Positions 1-6,318 of a DNA stretch of 8,052 nucleotides are shown piece by piece. The stretch comes from an uncultured Pseudomonadota bacterium. Its GTDB lineage: Bacteria; Pseudomonadota; Gammaproteobacteria; Methylococcales; Methylomonadaceae. The notes beneath the pieces are model-generated. The model saw only the letters and a list, made by a program, of their open reading frames with translations, ran no database searches and was not told the DNA's origin. A program made the translations under genes and the position numbers. Within the stretch, counting starts at the first letter, position 1. The number at the start of each line of letters is the position of its first letter. The stretch covers positions 1-8,052 of the forward strand of contig CAIUWU010000267.1 in assembly GCA_903902945.1 (NCBI GenBank), given 5' to 3'.

Positions 1-729
1 CCCAAAGGTTCAACCGGTACCGACATTCTGGCCTTGTTTGCTTCCGGGAAGACGCGCCGATACAGCATTACTTTTCCCGAAGGCTGGTCATTTAAAAAAA
101 TTTACCAAGCTATCAGTGAAAATCCCAATCTGCAGCACACGCTAACCGATGTGCAGTTCAAAGACATCATGGCGCATGTCGGTTCAGACAAAACCCATCC
201 CGAAGGGCTGTTTTTTCCGGATACCTATTTCTTCGAAAAAAATACTGCCGACGTTGAACTGCTGCGCTGGGCGCACGACAAAATGCAGCGGGTGCTGGCA
301 CATGAATGGCAGAACCGGGATCAACAGATACCCTTGCAAGACCCGTATCAGGCCCTGATTCTGGCTTCGATTGTGGAAAAGGAAACTGCCGCCCGCGAAG
401 AGCGACAACAGATTGCCGGGGTGTTTAGCCGGCGGCTGAGAAAAGGCATGTTGTTGCAAACCGATCCTACCGTCATTTACGGCATGGGCGATGATTATCA
501 TGGTGACATCAAACACAAGGATTTACGTGAGCCAACGCCTTATAACACCTATGTCATCGAAGGATTGCCGCCGACACCGATTGCCATGCCGGGCAGAGAA
601 GCGATTTATGCGGCCTTGCATCCGGAAAACGGTGACGCACTTTATTTTGTCTCACGCGGTAATGGCCGCCATGCCTTTTCTGCCACTTTAGCCGAACACG
701 AAAAATACGTAGATCGATATCAACGATGA
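1..729 (+). CDS. mltG: Endolytic murein transglycosylase MltG (YceG family), 5' end outside window
   Basis: The frame is open from base 1, so the gene begins upstream; the TTG at 34 is an internal Leu codon and not the start. About 242 C-terminal residues are present. E. coli MltG has about 340, so the N-terminal membrane anchor and part of the LysM-like subdomain are missing. Visible family motifs are SGK followed by a PEGW segment, FPDTYFF, the SIVEKET block at 367-387 that holds the glutamate regarded as catalytic in this family, QTDPTVIYG at 457-483, and GLPPTPIAMPG at 562-594. The end matches the MltG C-terminus (YFVSRGNGRHAF). By family knowledge, MltG is an inner-membrane enzyme that cleaves nascent peptidoglycan glycan strands in the periplasm and probably sets their length. 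The stop codon overlaps the tmk start by four bases (ATGA), which implies co-translation. The pairing with tmk and holB is classical in proteobacteria. Confidence 0.96.
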   Translation, partial: PKGSTGTDILALFASGKTRRYSITFPEGWSFKKIYQAISENPNLQHTLTDVQFKDIMAHVGSDKTHPEGLFFPDTYFFEKNTADVELLRWAHDKMQRVLAHEWQNRDQQIPLQDPYQALILASIVEKETAAREERQQIAGVFSRRLRKGMLLQTDPTVIYGMGDDYHGDIKHKDLREPTPYNTYVIEGLPPTPIAMPGREAIYAALHPENGDALYFVSRGNGRHAFSATLAEHEKYVDRYQR

Positions 730-1352
730 AACCGGGATTATTTATTACTTTGGAAGGCGGCGAAGGCGTCGGCAAATCCACCAATTTGCAATTCATGCAG
801 GATTGGCTGCAAAGCCGCAATATTCAGGTCAGCGTTACCCGTGAGCCGGGCGGCACCGAACTGGCCGAGAAAATTCGTGCCTTGCTGCTGGAGCAGCATC
901 AGGAGTCACTGACCCAACAAGCCGAACTGTTGCTAGTCTTCGCCGCCCGCGCCCAACACCTGCAACATCTGATCCTTCCCTCTCTGCAACAGGGACGCTG
1001 GGTGTTATGCGACCGGTTTACCGATGCTACTTACGCCTACCAGGGCGGTGGTCGTGGACTGGATATCCAGATGATCAGCATGCTGGAAAATACCGTGCAA
1101 GGCAGTCTCAGGCCCGATTTAACTCTGTTACTGGATGCGCCGGTTGCCACCGGCATGCAAAGAGCCAGCAAACGCGGTGCCTTGGATCGTTTTGAAAGCG
1201 AACGCTACGACTTTTTCGAGCGGGTGCGGCACAGTTATTTGCAACAGGCCCAGGCCAGTCCGCAGCGCTACCGGATTATTGACGCCAGCCTGCCATTGCC
1301 GGATGTACAGCAGCAGATTGTTGAGGTGTTGACTGCTTTAATCACGCTATGA
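726..1352 (+). CDS. tmk: Thymidylate (dTMP) kinase
   Basis: This 208-residue cytoplasmic enzyme phosphorylates dTMP to dTDP with ATP, in the dTTP pathway. Its length is close to E. coli Tmk (213). Visible motifs are the Walker A loop GGEGVGKS at residues 11-18, the dTMP-binding REPGGT at 39-44, the DRF (DRH/DRY) motif at 96-98, YQGGGRG at 105-111, and an arginine- and lysine-rich LID region around 147-164 (RASKRG...DRFESER). The P-loop lacks the arginine of yeast/human-type kinases while the LID carries basic residues, which fits the bacterial type II class. The start is the ATG inside the ATGA overlap with mltG. No clear Shine-Dalgarno sequence precedes it, consistent with translational coupling. 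Its own stop overlaps the holB start in the same way. Confidence 0.98.
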   Translation: MKPGLFITLEGGEGVGKSTNLQFMQDWLQSRNIQVSVTREPGGTELAEKIRALLLEQHQESLTQQAELLLVFAARAQHLQHLILPSLQQGRWVLCDRFTDATYAYQGGGRGLDIQMISMLENTVQGSLRPDLTLLLDAPVATGMQRASKRGALDRFESERYDFFERVRHSYLQQAQASPQRYRIIDASLPLPDVQQQIVEVLTALITL

Positions 1353-2350
1353 AACCGTCAACTGCGCCTCTCTATCCCTGGCAAACAGCGCACTGGCAGC
1401 AACTGCAAGCTTATGTATTGCAGCAGCGCATTCCTCAGGCCTTGCTGTTGACAGGTCGCGCCGGGCTGGGCAAACGCCAGCTGGCTGATCAATATGCAGC
1501 CGCGCTGTTATGTCAGACAGCGGAGCAAACTGCACTGGCTTGTGGCGAGTGCAGCAGTTGTCAGTTACTGGCCGCCGGCACTCATCCCGACTATCTGCGG
1601 ATTGCCCCGGAAGAAACCGGTAAAGCGATTGGTATCGATCAGATTCGCCAGTTAAATCAAAAGCTGGCGCTCAAGCCGCAGTTTGAACGCTATCGGGTGG
1701 TGGTGATAGAGCCCGCCGATGCTTTGAATGTTGCCGCTGCCAATGCCTTTTTGAAATGTCTGGAAGAACCTACCGAGCGCACCTGTTTTATATTGCTTGG
1801 TCAGTATGCCAGTCGTCTGCCGGCCACGATCCGCAGTCGCTGTCAGAAACTGGTTTTTTTGTCGCCGGCTGCCGAGCAGAGCCGGCGCTGGCTGGCCGAG
1901 CAGGGGGTCAGCGGCGATGCTGATATGTTGCTGGAAATGGCGCTGGGTTCCCCGTTGCTGGCATTGGATTATGCCCAAACCGATAAAATGGCCCTCCGCC
2001 AGCAGTTGTTTCAGGACTGGTTGAAAATGGCCGCCAGTCATAGTCATTTAGCGGAAATCGCCGAACGCTGGCAGAAATTTGATCAGATCGAGCTGGAGCG
2101 GCTGTTGAGCTGGCTGGCATTGTGGTTGGCGGATTTGCTAAAACTAGCGCTTGCCGGCCCGTCGGCCCGCATCGGCAGTCGTGATCTGCAAGCCAGTCTG
2201 CAACAACTGGCTGCCAAACTGGATTTAAAAGGTCTTTATCGCTATTACGATACAGTGTTGACCAGTCGCGCAAAACTGACCACCACCCTGAACAAACAGC
2301 TGTTGATCGAAGCTTTATTGCTGGACTGGTGGCAGCTGAATAACCGCTAA
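1349..2350 (+). CDS. holB: DNA polymerase III subunit delta' (clamp-loader subunit)
   Basis: This 333-residue protein is about the length of E. coli HolB (334). It is a structural subunit of the cytoplasmic clamp loader that places the beta sliding clamp on primed DNA. The N-terminal AAA+ fold shows a P-loop-like GRAGLGKR at residues 36-43, with Arg where an ATP-binding loop has Ser/Thr, as expected for a subunit that does not hydrolyse ATP. A zinc module has four cysteines at C55, C65, C68 and C71 (CxGECSSCQ type). Other hallmarks are THPDYLRIAPE near 78-88, the ANAFLKCLEEP helix near 131-141, and the SRC motif at 163-165, whose arginine serves as arginine finger for the neighbouring clamp-loader subunit. 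The C-terminal part, from about 215, is the helical collar domain. The start is the ATG in the ATGA overlap with tmk, with no recognisable Shine-Dalgarno sequence. Confidence 0.96.
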   Translation: MKPSTAPLYPWQTAHWQQLQAYVLQQRIPQALLLTGRAGLGKRQLADQYAAALLCQTAEQTALACGECSSCQLLAAGTHPDYLRIAPEETGKAIGIDQIRQLNQKLALKPQFERYRVVVIEPADALNVAAANAFLKCLEEPTERTCFILLGQYASRLPATIRSRCQKLVFLSPAAEQSRRWLAEQGVSGDADMLLEMALGSPLLALDYAQTDKMALRQQLFQDWLKMAASHSHLAEIAERWQKFDQIELERLLSWLALWLADLLKLALAGPSARIGSRDLQASLQQLAAKLDLKGLYRYYDTVLTSRAKLTTTLNKQLLIEALLLDWWQLNNR

Positions 2351-2415
2351 ATCCGGCGTTCTACCGTAAGCCATCCTTTATAATTTATCCATTTTAATGA
2401 CTCTGATGCCGTTTT
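2351..2415 (+). promoter_or_regulatory. Intergenic gap with candidate promoter for tatD-rlmG
   Basis: The 65-base gap between holB and the TatD-family gene contains a perfect -10 hexamer TATAAT at 2379-2384 in an AT-rich stretch. The region about 17 bases upstream (near 2356-2361) does not resemble TTGACA, and there is no TG extension directly before the -10. This is therefore only a candidate. It would place a transcription start near 2391, about 25 bases before the tatD ATG. I see no hairpin-plus-T terminator for the upstream operon here, so readthrough from holB is also possible. No clear Shine-Dalgarno sequence is visible before the ATG at 2416. Confidence 0.35.
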
Positions 2416-3198
2416 ATGTTTATTGATTCACACTGCCATCTCGATAAAATCGATTTGGCCCCTTATCAGCATGACTTTGCACAATTTATGACTGCTGCCG
2501 CTCAGCAACAGATTGAGCACATGCTCTGTATCGGGATCGATCTTGATGCTTATCCGGCGATGGTCGAACTGGTTAAACCTTATGCGCAGATTTCCTTGTC
2601 GGTAGGTGTGCATCCTAACGTCACCGACAGCCCGGAGCCTGAGGTCGATCAGTTACTGGCCTTGGCCAGTGATGACAAAGTTATCGCTATCGGCGAAACC
2701 GGTTTGGATTATTTTCACGGTAGTGGTGATCTGGAATGGCAGAAGCAGCGTTTCAGAAATCACATTCAGGTTGCCAAAACTCTGAATAAACCGCTGATTA
2801 TCCACACCCGGGAAGCCGGTCAGGAGGCGCTGGATATTCTGGAAGCCGAAGGCGCTGATCAGGTGGGTGGGATTATTCATTGTTTTACCGAAGACTGGGC
2901 TTATGCGGAACGGGCGCTGGCTTTGAATTTTTATATTTCTTTTTCTGGGATTGTCACGTTCAAGAATGCCACCGCGATTCAAGAGGTGGCTCGCCGTATT
3001 CCGGCCGACCGTTATTTAATTGAAACCGATTCACCTTATCTGGCGCCGGTACCGTATCGCGGCAAGCCGAATTATCCGCTCTATGTCAGATATGTCGCCG
3101 AGATGATTGCGGGTTTACGCCATTGCCGTACCGAACAGGTTGCCAGCGAATCCTGTGACAATTTTCGGCGTTTGTTCAGATTGCAACCATCAAGCTGA
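2416..3198 (+). CDS. ycfH: TatD-family metal-dependent hydrolase (YcfH-like)
   Basis: This 260-residue protein has the TIM-barrel amidohydrolase signature of the TatD family; E. coli YcfH has 265 residues. Probable metal ligands and family motifs, in order, are HCH (H6, H8), GVHP at 64-67, GETGLDY at 93-99 with E94, H130 in IIHTREA, H155 in IIHCFTE, and ETDSPYL at 203-209 with D205. All key residues appear intact. Family members are cytoplasmic Mg/Mn-dependent nucleases, with 3'-5' exonuclease or DNase activity shown for some. The specific substrate of this one cannot be read from the sequence. Its place after holB matches the ycfH position in E. coli and favours YcfH over TatD proper. The ATG at 2416 is chosen because translation from it gives the canonical N-terminus (MFIDSHCHLD). 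The rlmG gene follows 11 bases after the stop. Confidence 0.95.
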   Translation: MFIDSHCHLDKIDLAPYQHDFAQFMTAAAQQQIEHMLCIGIDLDAYPAMVELVKPYAQISLSVGVHPNVTDSPEPEVDQLLALASDDKVIAIGETGLDYFHGSGDLEWQKQRFRNHIQVAKTLNKPLIIHTREAGQEALDILEAEGADQVGGIIHCFTEDWAYAERALALNFYISFSGIVTFKNATAIQEVARRIPADRYLIETDSPYLAPVPYRGKPNYPLYVRYVAEMIAGLRHCRTEQVASESCDNFRRLFRLQPSS

Positions 3199-3209
3199 AA
3201 ATTCTGAGC

Positions 3210-4349
3210 ATGGATACAGTTTTACAGGTAGCCCAGGGTAGTTTCCAGTTACAGCGGTTGCCGCTGCGTAAACAGGAATTACTCAGGGCCTGGGATGCGG
3301 CCGACGAATATGTGCTCAACTATCTGGCCGAGCAAGGGCTGCCACAGCGGCATGCCAGGGTTTTGATTGTCAATGACAGTTTCGGAGCGCTGGCTGTTGC
3401 TTTGCATGCCTTCCAGCCGGTAGCGCTGTCAGATTCTTATCTGTCGCAGCAGGCAACCCGGATCAATTTGGCCGCCAATCAGATTGACAGCGACAGTATC
3501 CGATTGCTGGATAGTCTGGCGCAGCCCGAACAGGTCTGGGATTATGTGCTGATTAAAGTACCCAAAACGCTGGCCTTGTTGGAATTTCAGTTACACCAGC
3601 TGCGTCCCTGGTTAAAGCCGGAGACTCAGATCATCGCCGCCGGCATGGTAAAAAATCTAACGCCGAATGTCTGGAAACTGTTTGAAAAAATCATCGGTCC
3701 GACCACAAGCTCATTGGCGGTCAAAAAAGCCCGGTTAATCGTTGCCCGGCTCGATCCGCTGCTGACGATACCGGCCAATCCGTATCCGACCCGATTCAAG
3801 CTGGAGGGCACTGGTCTGCTGATTTGCAATCATGCCAATGTCTTTTCACGGGAAAGTCTGGATATCGGTACCCGGTTTTTATTACAGCATTTGCCGGCAG
3901 TAGCTGCGGCTCAGACCGTGATTGATCTGGGGTGTGGCAATGGGATTGTCGGCGTCAGCGTGGCAGGCAATACGGCCGATGCTAAGGTGATTTTCGTCGA
4001 TGAATCATTCATGGCGCTGGCCTCGGCGCGGGAAAACTTTGCCAGAGCCTGTCCTGGCGCGTCTGCCGCCGAATTTATTGCCGCCGATTGTTTGACCGGT
4101 ATGGCTGCGGCATCGGCCGATTACATCATCTGTAATCCGCCTTTTCATCAGCAACACAGTGTCGGGGATCAGATTGCCTGGCAGATGTTCCGGCAGTCAT
4201 TACAGGTGCTGCGGCCGGGTGGGGAATTACGAGTTATCGGTAACCGCCACCTTAACTATCATGTCAGTCTCAAAAAACTGTTCGGTAATTGTCAGCAGAT
4301 CGCCAGCAATGCCAAATTTGTTATTTTTTCCTGTAAAAAACGGAATTGA
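3210..4349 (+). CDS. rlmG: 23S rRNA (guanine-N2)-methyltransferase RlmG
   Basis: This 379-residue protein is nearly the same length as E. coli RlmG/YgjO (378) and recognisably collinear with it. It has the duplicated architecture of the RsmC/RlmG family. The degenerate N-terminal half (about residues 1-190) carries AWDAADEY near 27-34, NDSFGAL near 55-61 and LIKVPKTLALLE at 114-125. The C-terminal catalytic Rossmann domain has NHANVFSR at 207-214, SAM motif I DLGCGNG at 239-245, FVDES at 262-266 and the catalytic NPPF at 319-322. By family knowledge it methylates the N2 of G1835 (E. coli numbering) of 23S rRNA in the cytoplasm. RsmC (16S) is the main alternative, but overall similarity and segments such as LIKVPKTLALLE and NHANVFSR favour RlmG. 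The start is the ATG 11 bases after tatD. Upstream Shine-Dalgarno likeness is weak, so it is probably cotranscribed with tatD. Confidence 0.93.
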   Translation: MDTVLQVAQGSFQLQRLPLRKQELLRAWDAADEYVLNYLAEQGLPQRHARVLIVNDSFGALAVALHAFQPVALSDSYLSQQATRINLAANQIDSDSIRLLDSLAQPEQVWDYVLIKVPKTLALLEFQLHQLRPWLKPETQIIAAGMVKNLTPNVWKLFEKIIGPTTSSLAVKKARLIVARLDPLLTIPANPYPTRFKLEGTGLLICNHANVFSRESLDIGTRFLLQHLPAVAAAQTVIDLGCGNGIVGVSVAGNTADAKVIFVDESFMALASARENFARACPGASAAEFIAADCLTGMAAASADYIICNPPFHQQHSVGDQIAWQMFRQSLQVLRPGGELRVIGNRHLNYHVSLKKLFGNCQQIASNAKFVIFSCKKRN

Positions 4350-4400
4350 AGTCAGCTGGTCTATAATCGCGGCCAGTGTTTTAACAAAGGATTAGCCACT
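4350..4400 (+). promoter_or_regulatory. Candidate promoter of the MCE transport operon
   Basis: The 51-base gap between rlmG and the permease gene has a perfect TATAAT at 4362-4367. A transcription start would fall near 4374, roughly 27 bases before the proposed TTG start. No good TTGACA-like hexamer lies 16-18 bases upstream (about 4338-4345, at the end of rlmG), and the -10 is not preceded by TG at the extended position, so strength is uncertain. No Rho-independent terminator for rlmG is visible, which leaves readthrough possible. Only this and the pre-tatD site contain an exact TATAAT as far as I can see by eye. Confidence 0.4.
4386..4391 (+). promoter_or_regulatory. Shine-Dalgarno AAAGGA that decides the TTG start of the permease
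   Basis: AAAGGA lies nine bases before the TTG at 4401. The reading frame is open back to the rlmG stop, and no in-frame ATG occurs until deep inside the protein (Met145). The position of this site is therefore the main evidence for the non-ATG start. Confidence 0.55.
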
Positions 4401-5540
4401 TTGGGAACCTCCAGCCAAACCGCCGATATTGTTCTGCATCAGCATCAACACATCTATGAAATAGCCTTGACCGGGGATTGGCTAATCGATGCCGAGAGCA
4501 AAGATACCGGGTCGATTGTCAGCGCTATCGGTCAGTTACCTGCAGGCAGTCGTCTGCTATTTACCACGGCCGAACTGGGGCGCTGGGATAGCGTCCTGGT
4601 CACCGAAATCATCACTATTCTCGAAGTTGCCCATCAAACCGGTGTGCTGGTGGACAGAAGCAGTCTGCCAGAGGCGATACAAGGCTTGCTGAAGTTGGTC
4701 TATACGGCGCCTGAAGGCGCTGAAATCAAATCGCCGATACAAGCGGCTAGCTGGATAGACAGCATCCGTCAAACGCTTGCAAGTGTAAGCAATGATCTGT
4801 CGGCACTGCTGGAGTTTGTCGGCTTGCTGGTGATGACTGTTTATGATCTGTTGCGTGGCAACAGCCATTTCCGCCGGGTTGATTTATGGTTACAGATTCA
4901 GGAATGCGGTCCGGCCGCCTTGCCCATCGTGACTTTGATCAGCTTGCTGGTAGGGTTGATTCTGGCCTTTGTTGGCGCAGTGCAGCTATCATTGTTTGGT
5001 GCTGAAATTTATATCGCCAATCTGGTCAGTCTGGGGATGACCCGGGAAATGGGCGGTTTGATGACAGCGATCATCATGTCGGGACGCACCGGCGCCGCTT
5101 ACGCGGCACAGCTGGGCACCATGCGGGTCAATGATGAAATCGACGCGCTGAAAACCATGAATCTGGAGCCGCTGGCTTTTTTAGTGATTCCACGCATGAC
5201 GGCATTGATTCTAATCATGCCGTTGCTGTGTCTTTATGCTGATCTGATGGGCATCATTGGCGGCGCAATGGTATCGATTACCCTATTCGATATTTCGGTA
5301 ACCGAATATGTCGATCGCACTATAAACGCCGTACAGATGAAGGATTTCGTAATCGGTTTCATCAAATGCGCAGTGTTTGGCATTCTGATTGCGCTGGCCG
5401 GTTGCCTGCGCGGCATGCAATGTGGCCGTAGCGCTTCTGCGGTTGGCGATGCCGCAACCTCTGCCGTGGTGACCAGTATTGTGTTTATTGTGGTCGCCGA
5501 TTCGGTCATGACCTTGATTTGCAACCGGCTGGGAGTCTGA
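4401..5540 (+). CDS. MlaE-family ABC transporter permease with N-terminal STAS-like domain
   Basis: This 379-residue protein is about 120 residues longer than E. coli MlaE (260). Residues 1 to about 110 look like a STAS domain: beta strands around IYEIALTG and RLLFTTAEL, then a WDS at 62-64 at the usual DSxG position, an amphipathic helix, and a SLPEAIQGLLKLV helix. This domain would do the job of MlaB, which in E. coli is a separate protein contacting the ATPase. Residues from about 130 form the MlaE permease: an interfacial helix near 134-151, membrane segments near 174-195, 256-281 and 327-345 and at the C-terminus (about 363-375), and the family hallmark SGRTGAA...GTMRVNDEIDAL at 227-250. 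It is an inner-membrane protein expected to dimerise and pair with the ATPase 1 base downstream. The start is a TTG supported by AAAGGA nine bases upstream; no nearby in-frame ATG exists. Substrate unknown; lipids by family analogy. Confidence 0.93.
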   Translation: MGTSSQTADIVLHQHQHIYEIALTGDWLIDAESKDTGSIVSAIGQLPAGSRLLFTTAELGRWDSVLVTEIITILEVAHQTGVLVDRSSLPEAIQGLLKLVYTAPEGAEIKSPIQAASWIDSIRQTLASVSNDLSALLEFVGLLVMTVYDLLRGNSHFRRVDLWLQIQECGPAALPIVTLISLLVGLILAFVGAVQLSLFGAEIYIANLVSLGMTREMGGLMTAIIMSGRTGAAYAAQLGTMRVNDEIDALKTMNLEPLAFLVIPRMTALILIMPLLCLYADLMGIIGGAMVSITLFDISVTEYVDRTINAVQMKDFVIGFIKCAVFGILIALAGCLRGMQCGRSASAVGDAATSAVVTSIVFIVVADSVMTLICNRLGV

Positions 5541-5541
5541 G

Positions 5542-6318
5542 ATGAATCAGGCGGTCATTTCGGTGCGTAATCTGAGCATGGCTTATGGCGAGGTTCTGAT
5601 CCAGCGCGATCTGAATTTCACCATCAACCGGGGCGATATTTTTGTGATCATGGGGGGCAGCGGTTGTGGCAAAAGCACTTTGCTGCGCCATTTGATTGGC
5701 TTGCAGGCGCCGGCCCAGGGTGAGATTTTTTATGGCGGTGCCAGTTTATTGGCTGCCGGCCCGCAAGCGCGTCAGCAGCTGTTGAGAAAAAACGGAGTGC
5801 TGTTTCAAAGTGGCGGGCTGCTGAGTTCGCTGACGCTGGCCGAAAATGTAGCCTTGCCATTAACCGAATCCACCCGGTTAGCCGCTAAAAAAATCCGTGA
5901 CATCGTGGCCTATAAACTGGCGCTGGTCGGTCTGGCCGGCTTCGAAGATTATTATCCGGCTCAGCTGAGCGGCGGCATGCAGAAACGCGCTGGTCTGGCC
6001 AGGGCGATGGCGCTAGACCCGGACATTCTGTTTTTTGATGAGCCATCGGCGGGGCTTGATCCGATTACTGCCAAACATCTGGATGACCTGATTTTGCGTT
6101 TACGGGATAGTTTGTCGGCCACCGTAGTTATTGTGACCCATGAACTGGCGAGTATTTTTGCAATTGGCAGTAATGCCATTTTTCTGGATGCCGACAGCAA
6201 AACTCTGATTGCCAGCGGTTCACCCCATGAGTTACTGGCAAGCAGTTCCGATCCCAAAATCATTCAATTTTTAACCCGCGGTAATCATCAGGCTGCCGAC
6301 AAGGGAGTTAACGCATGA
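5542..6318 (+). CDS. MlaF-family ABC transporter ATP-binding protein
   Basis: This 258-residue cytoplasmic nucleotide-binding subunit has every ABC motif intact. These are Walker A GGSGCGKS at 38-45, Q-loop Q89 followed by the MlaF-type SGGLLSSLTLAENVALPL segment, signature LSGGM at 142-146 followed by QKRAGLARA, Walker B ILFFDEP at 162-168 with catalytic E167, D-loop GLDP at 171-174, and H-loop H200. The FQSGGLLSSLT stretch and LSGGMQKRAGLARA are characteristic of the Mla/Mkl lipid-transport ATPases rather than of generic importers. It starts one base after the permease stop, with GGGAG at 5531-5535 as Shine-Dalgarno sequence. Its stop overlaps the MCE start (ATGA). It should energise the permease dimer and probably contact the fused STAS domain. 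Length is close to E. coli MlaF (269). I leave the symbol blank because the operon is not a strict mlaFEDCB locus. Confidence 0.96.
   Translation: MNQAVISVRNLSMAYGEVLIQRDLNFTINRGDIFVIMGGSGCGKSTLLRHLIGLQAPAQGEIFYGGASLLAAGPQARQQLLRKNGVLFQSGGLLSSLTLAENVALPLTESTRLAAKKIRDIVAYKLALVGLAGFEDYYPAQLSGGMQKRAGLARAMALDPDILFFDEPSAGLDPITAKHLDDLILRLRDSLSATVVIVTHELASIFAIGSNAIFLDADSKTLIASGSPHELLASSSDPKIIQFLTRGNHQAADKGVNA

Noticed and set aside
34..36. TTG at 34 as the start of mltG
   Set aside because: The frame is open to base 1, and the residues before it align with MltG, so the gene simply enters from outside the window.
184..516. 110-codon open frame on the - strand opposite mltG
   Set aside because: It overlaps conserved MltG motifs on the + strand, and the peptide has no domain-like pattern.
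1454..1477. HolB P-loop with Arg in place of Ser/Thr, looking like a damaged ATPase
   Set aside because: The delta' subunit normally does not bind or hydrolyse ATP, and degenerate P-loops are usual in this family.
1652..2273. Open frames on the - strand opposite holB, about 121-131 codons long
   Set aside because: They lie wholly opposite a clear holB, have no recognisable family motifs and no operon context; they are shadows of the real gene.
2406..2426. Six-codon frame starting at ATG 2406 that overlaps the tatD start, considered as a leader peptide
   Set aside because: It has no Shine-Dalgarno sequence, no attenuator-like hairpins and no codon bias pointing to a regulatory amino acid.
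4347..4400. rlmG and the permease share one reading frame, separated by a single in-frame TGA, which suggests possible readthrough or a broken fusion
   Set aside because: RlmG ends at the same point as E. coli RlmG, and the 17 intervening codons contain promoter-like and Shine-Dalgarno sequence, so the shared frame is a coincidence.
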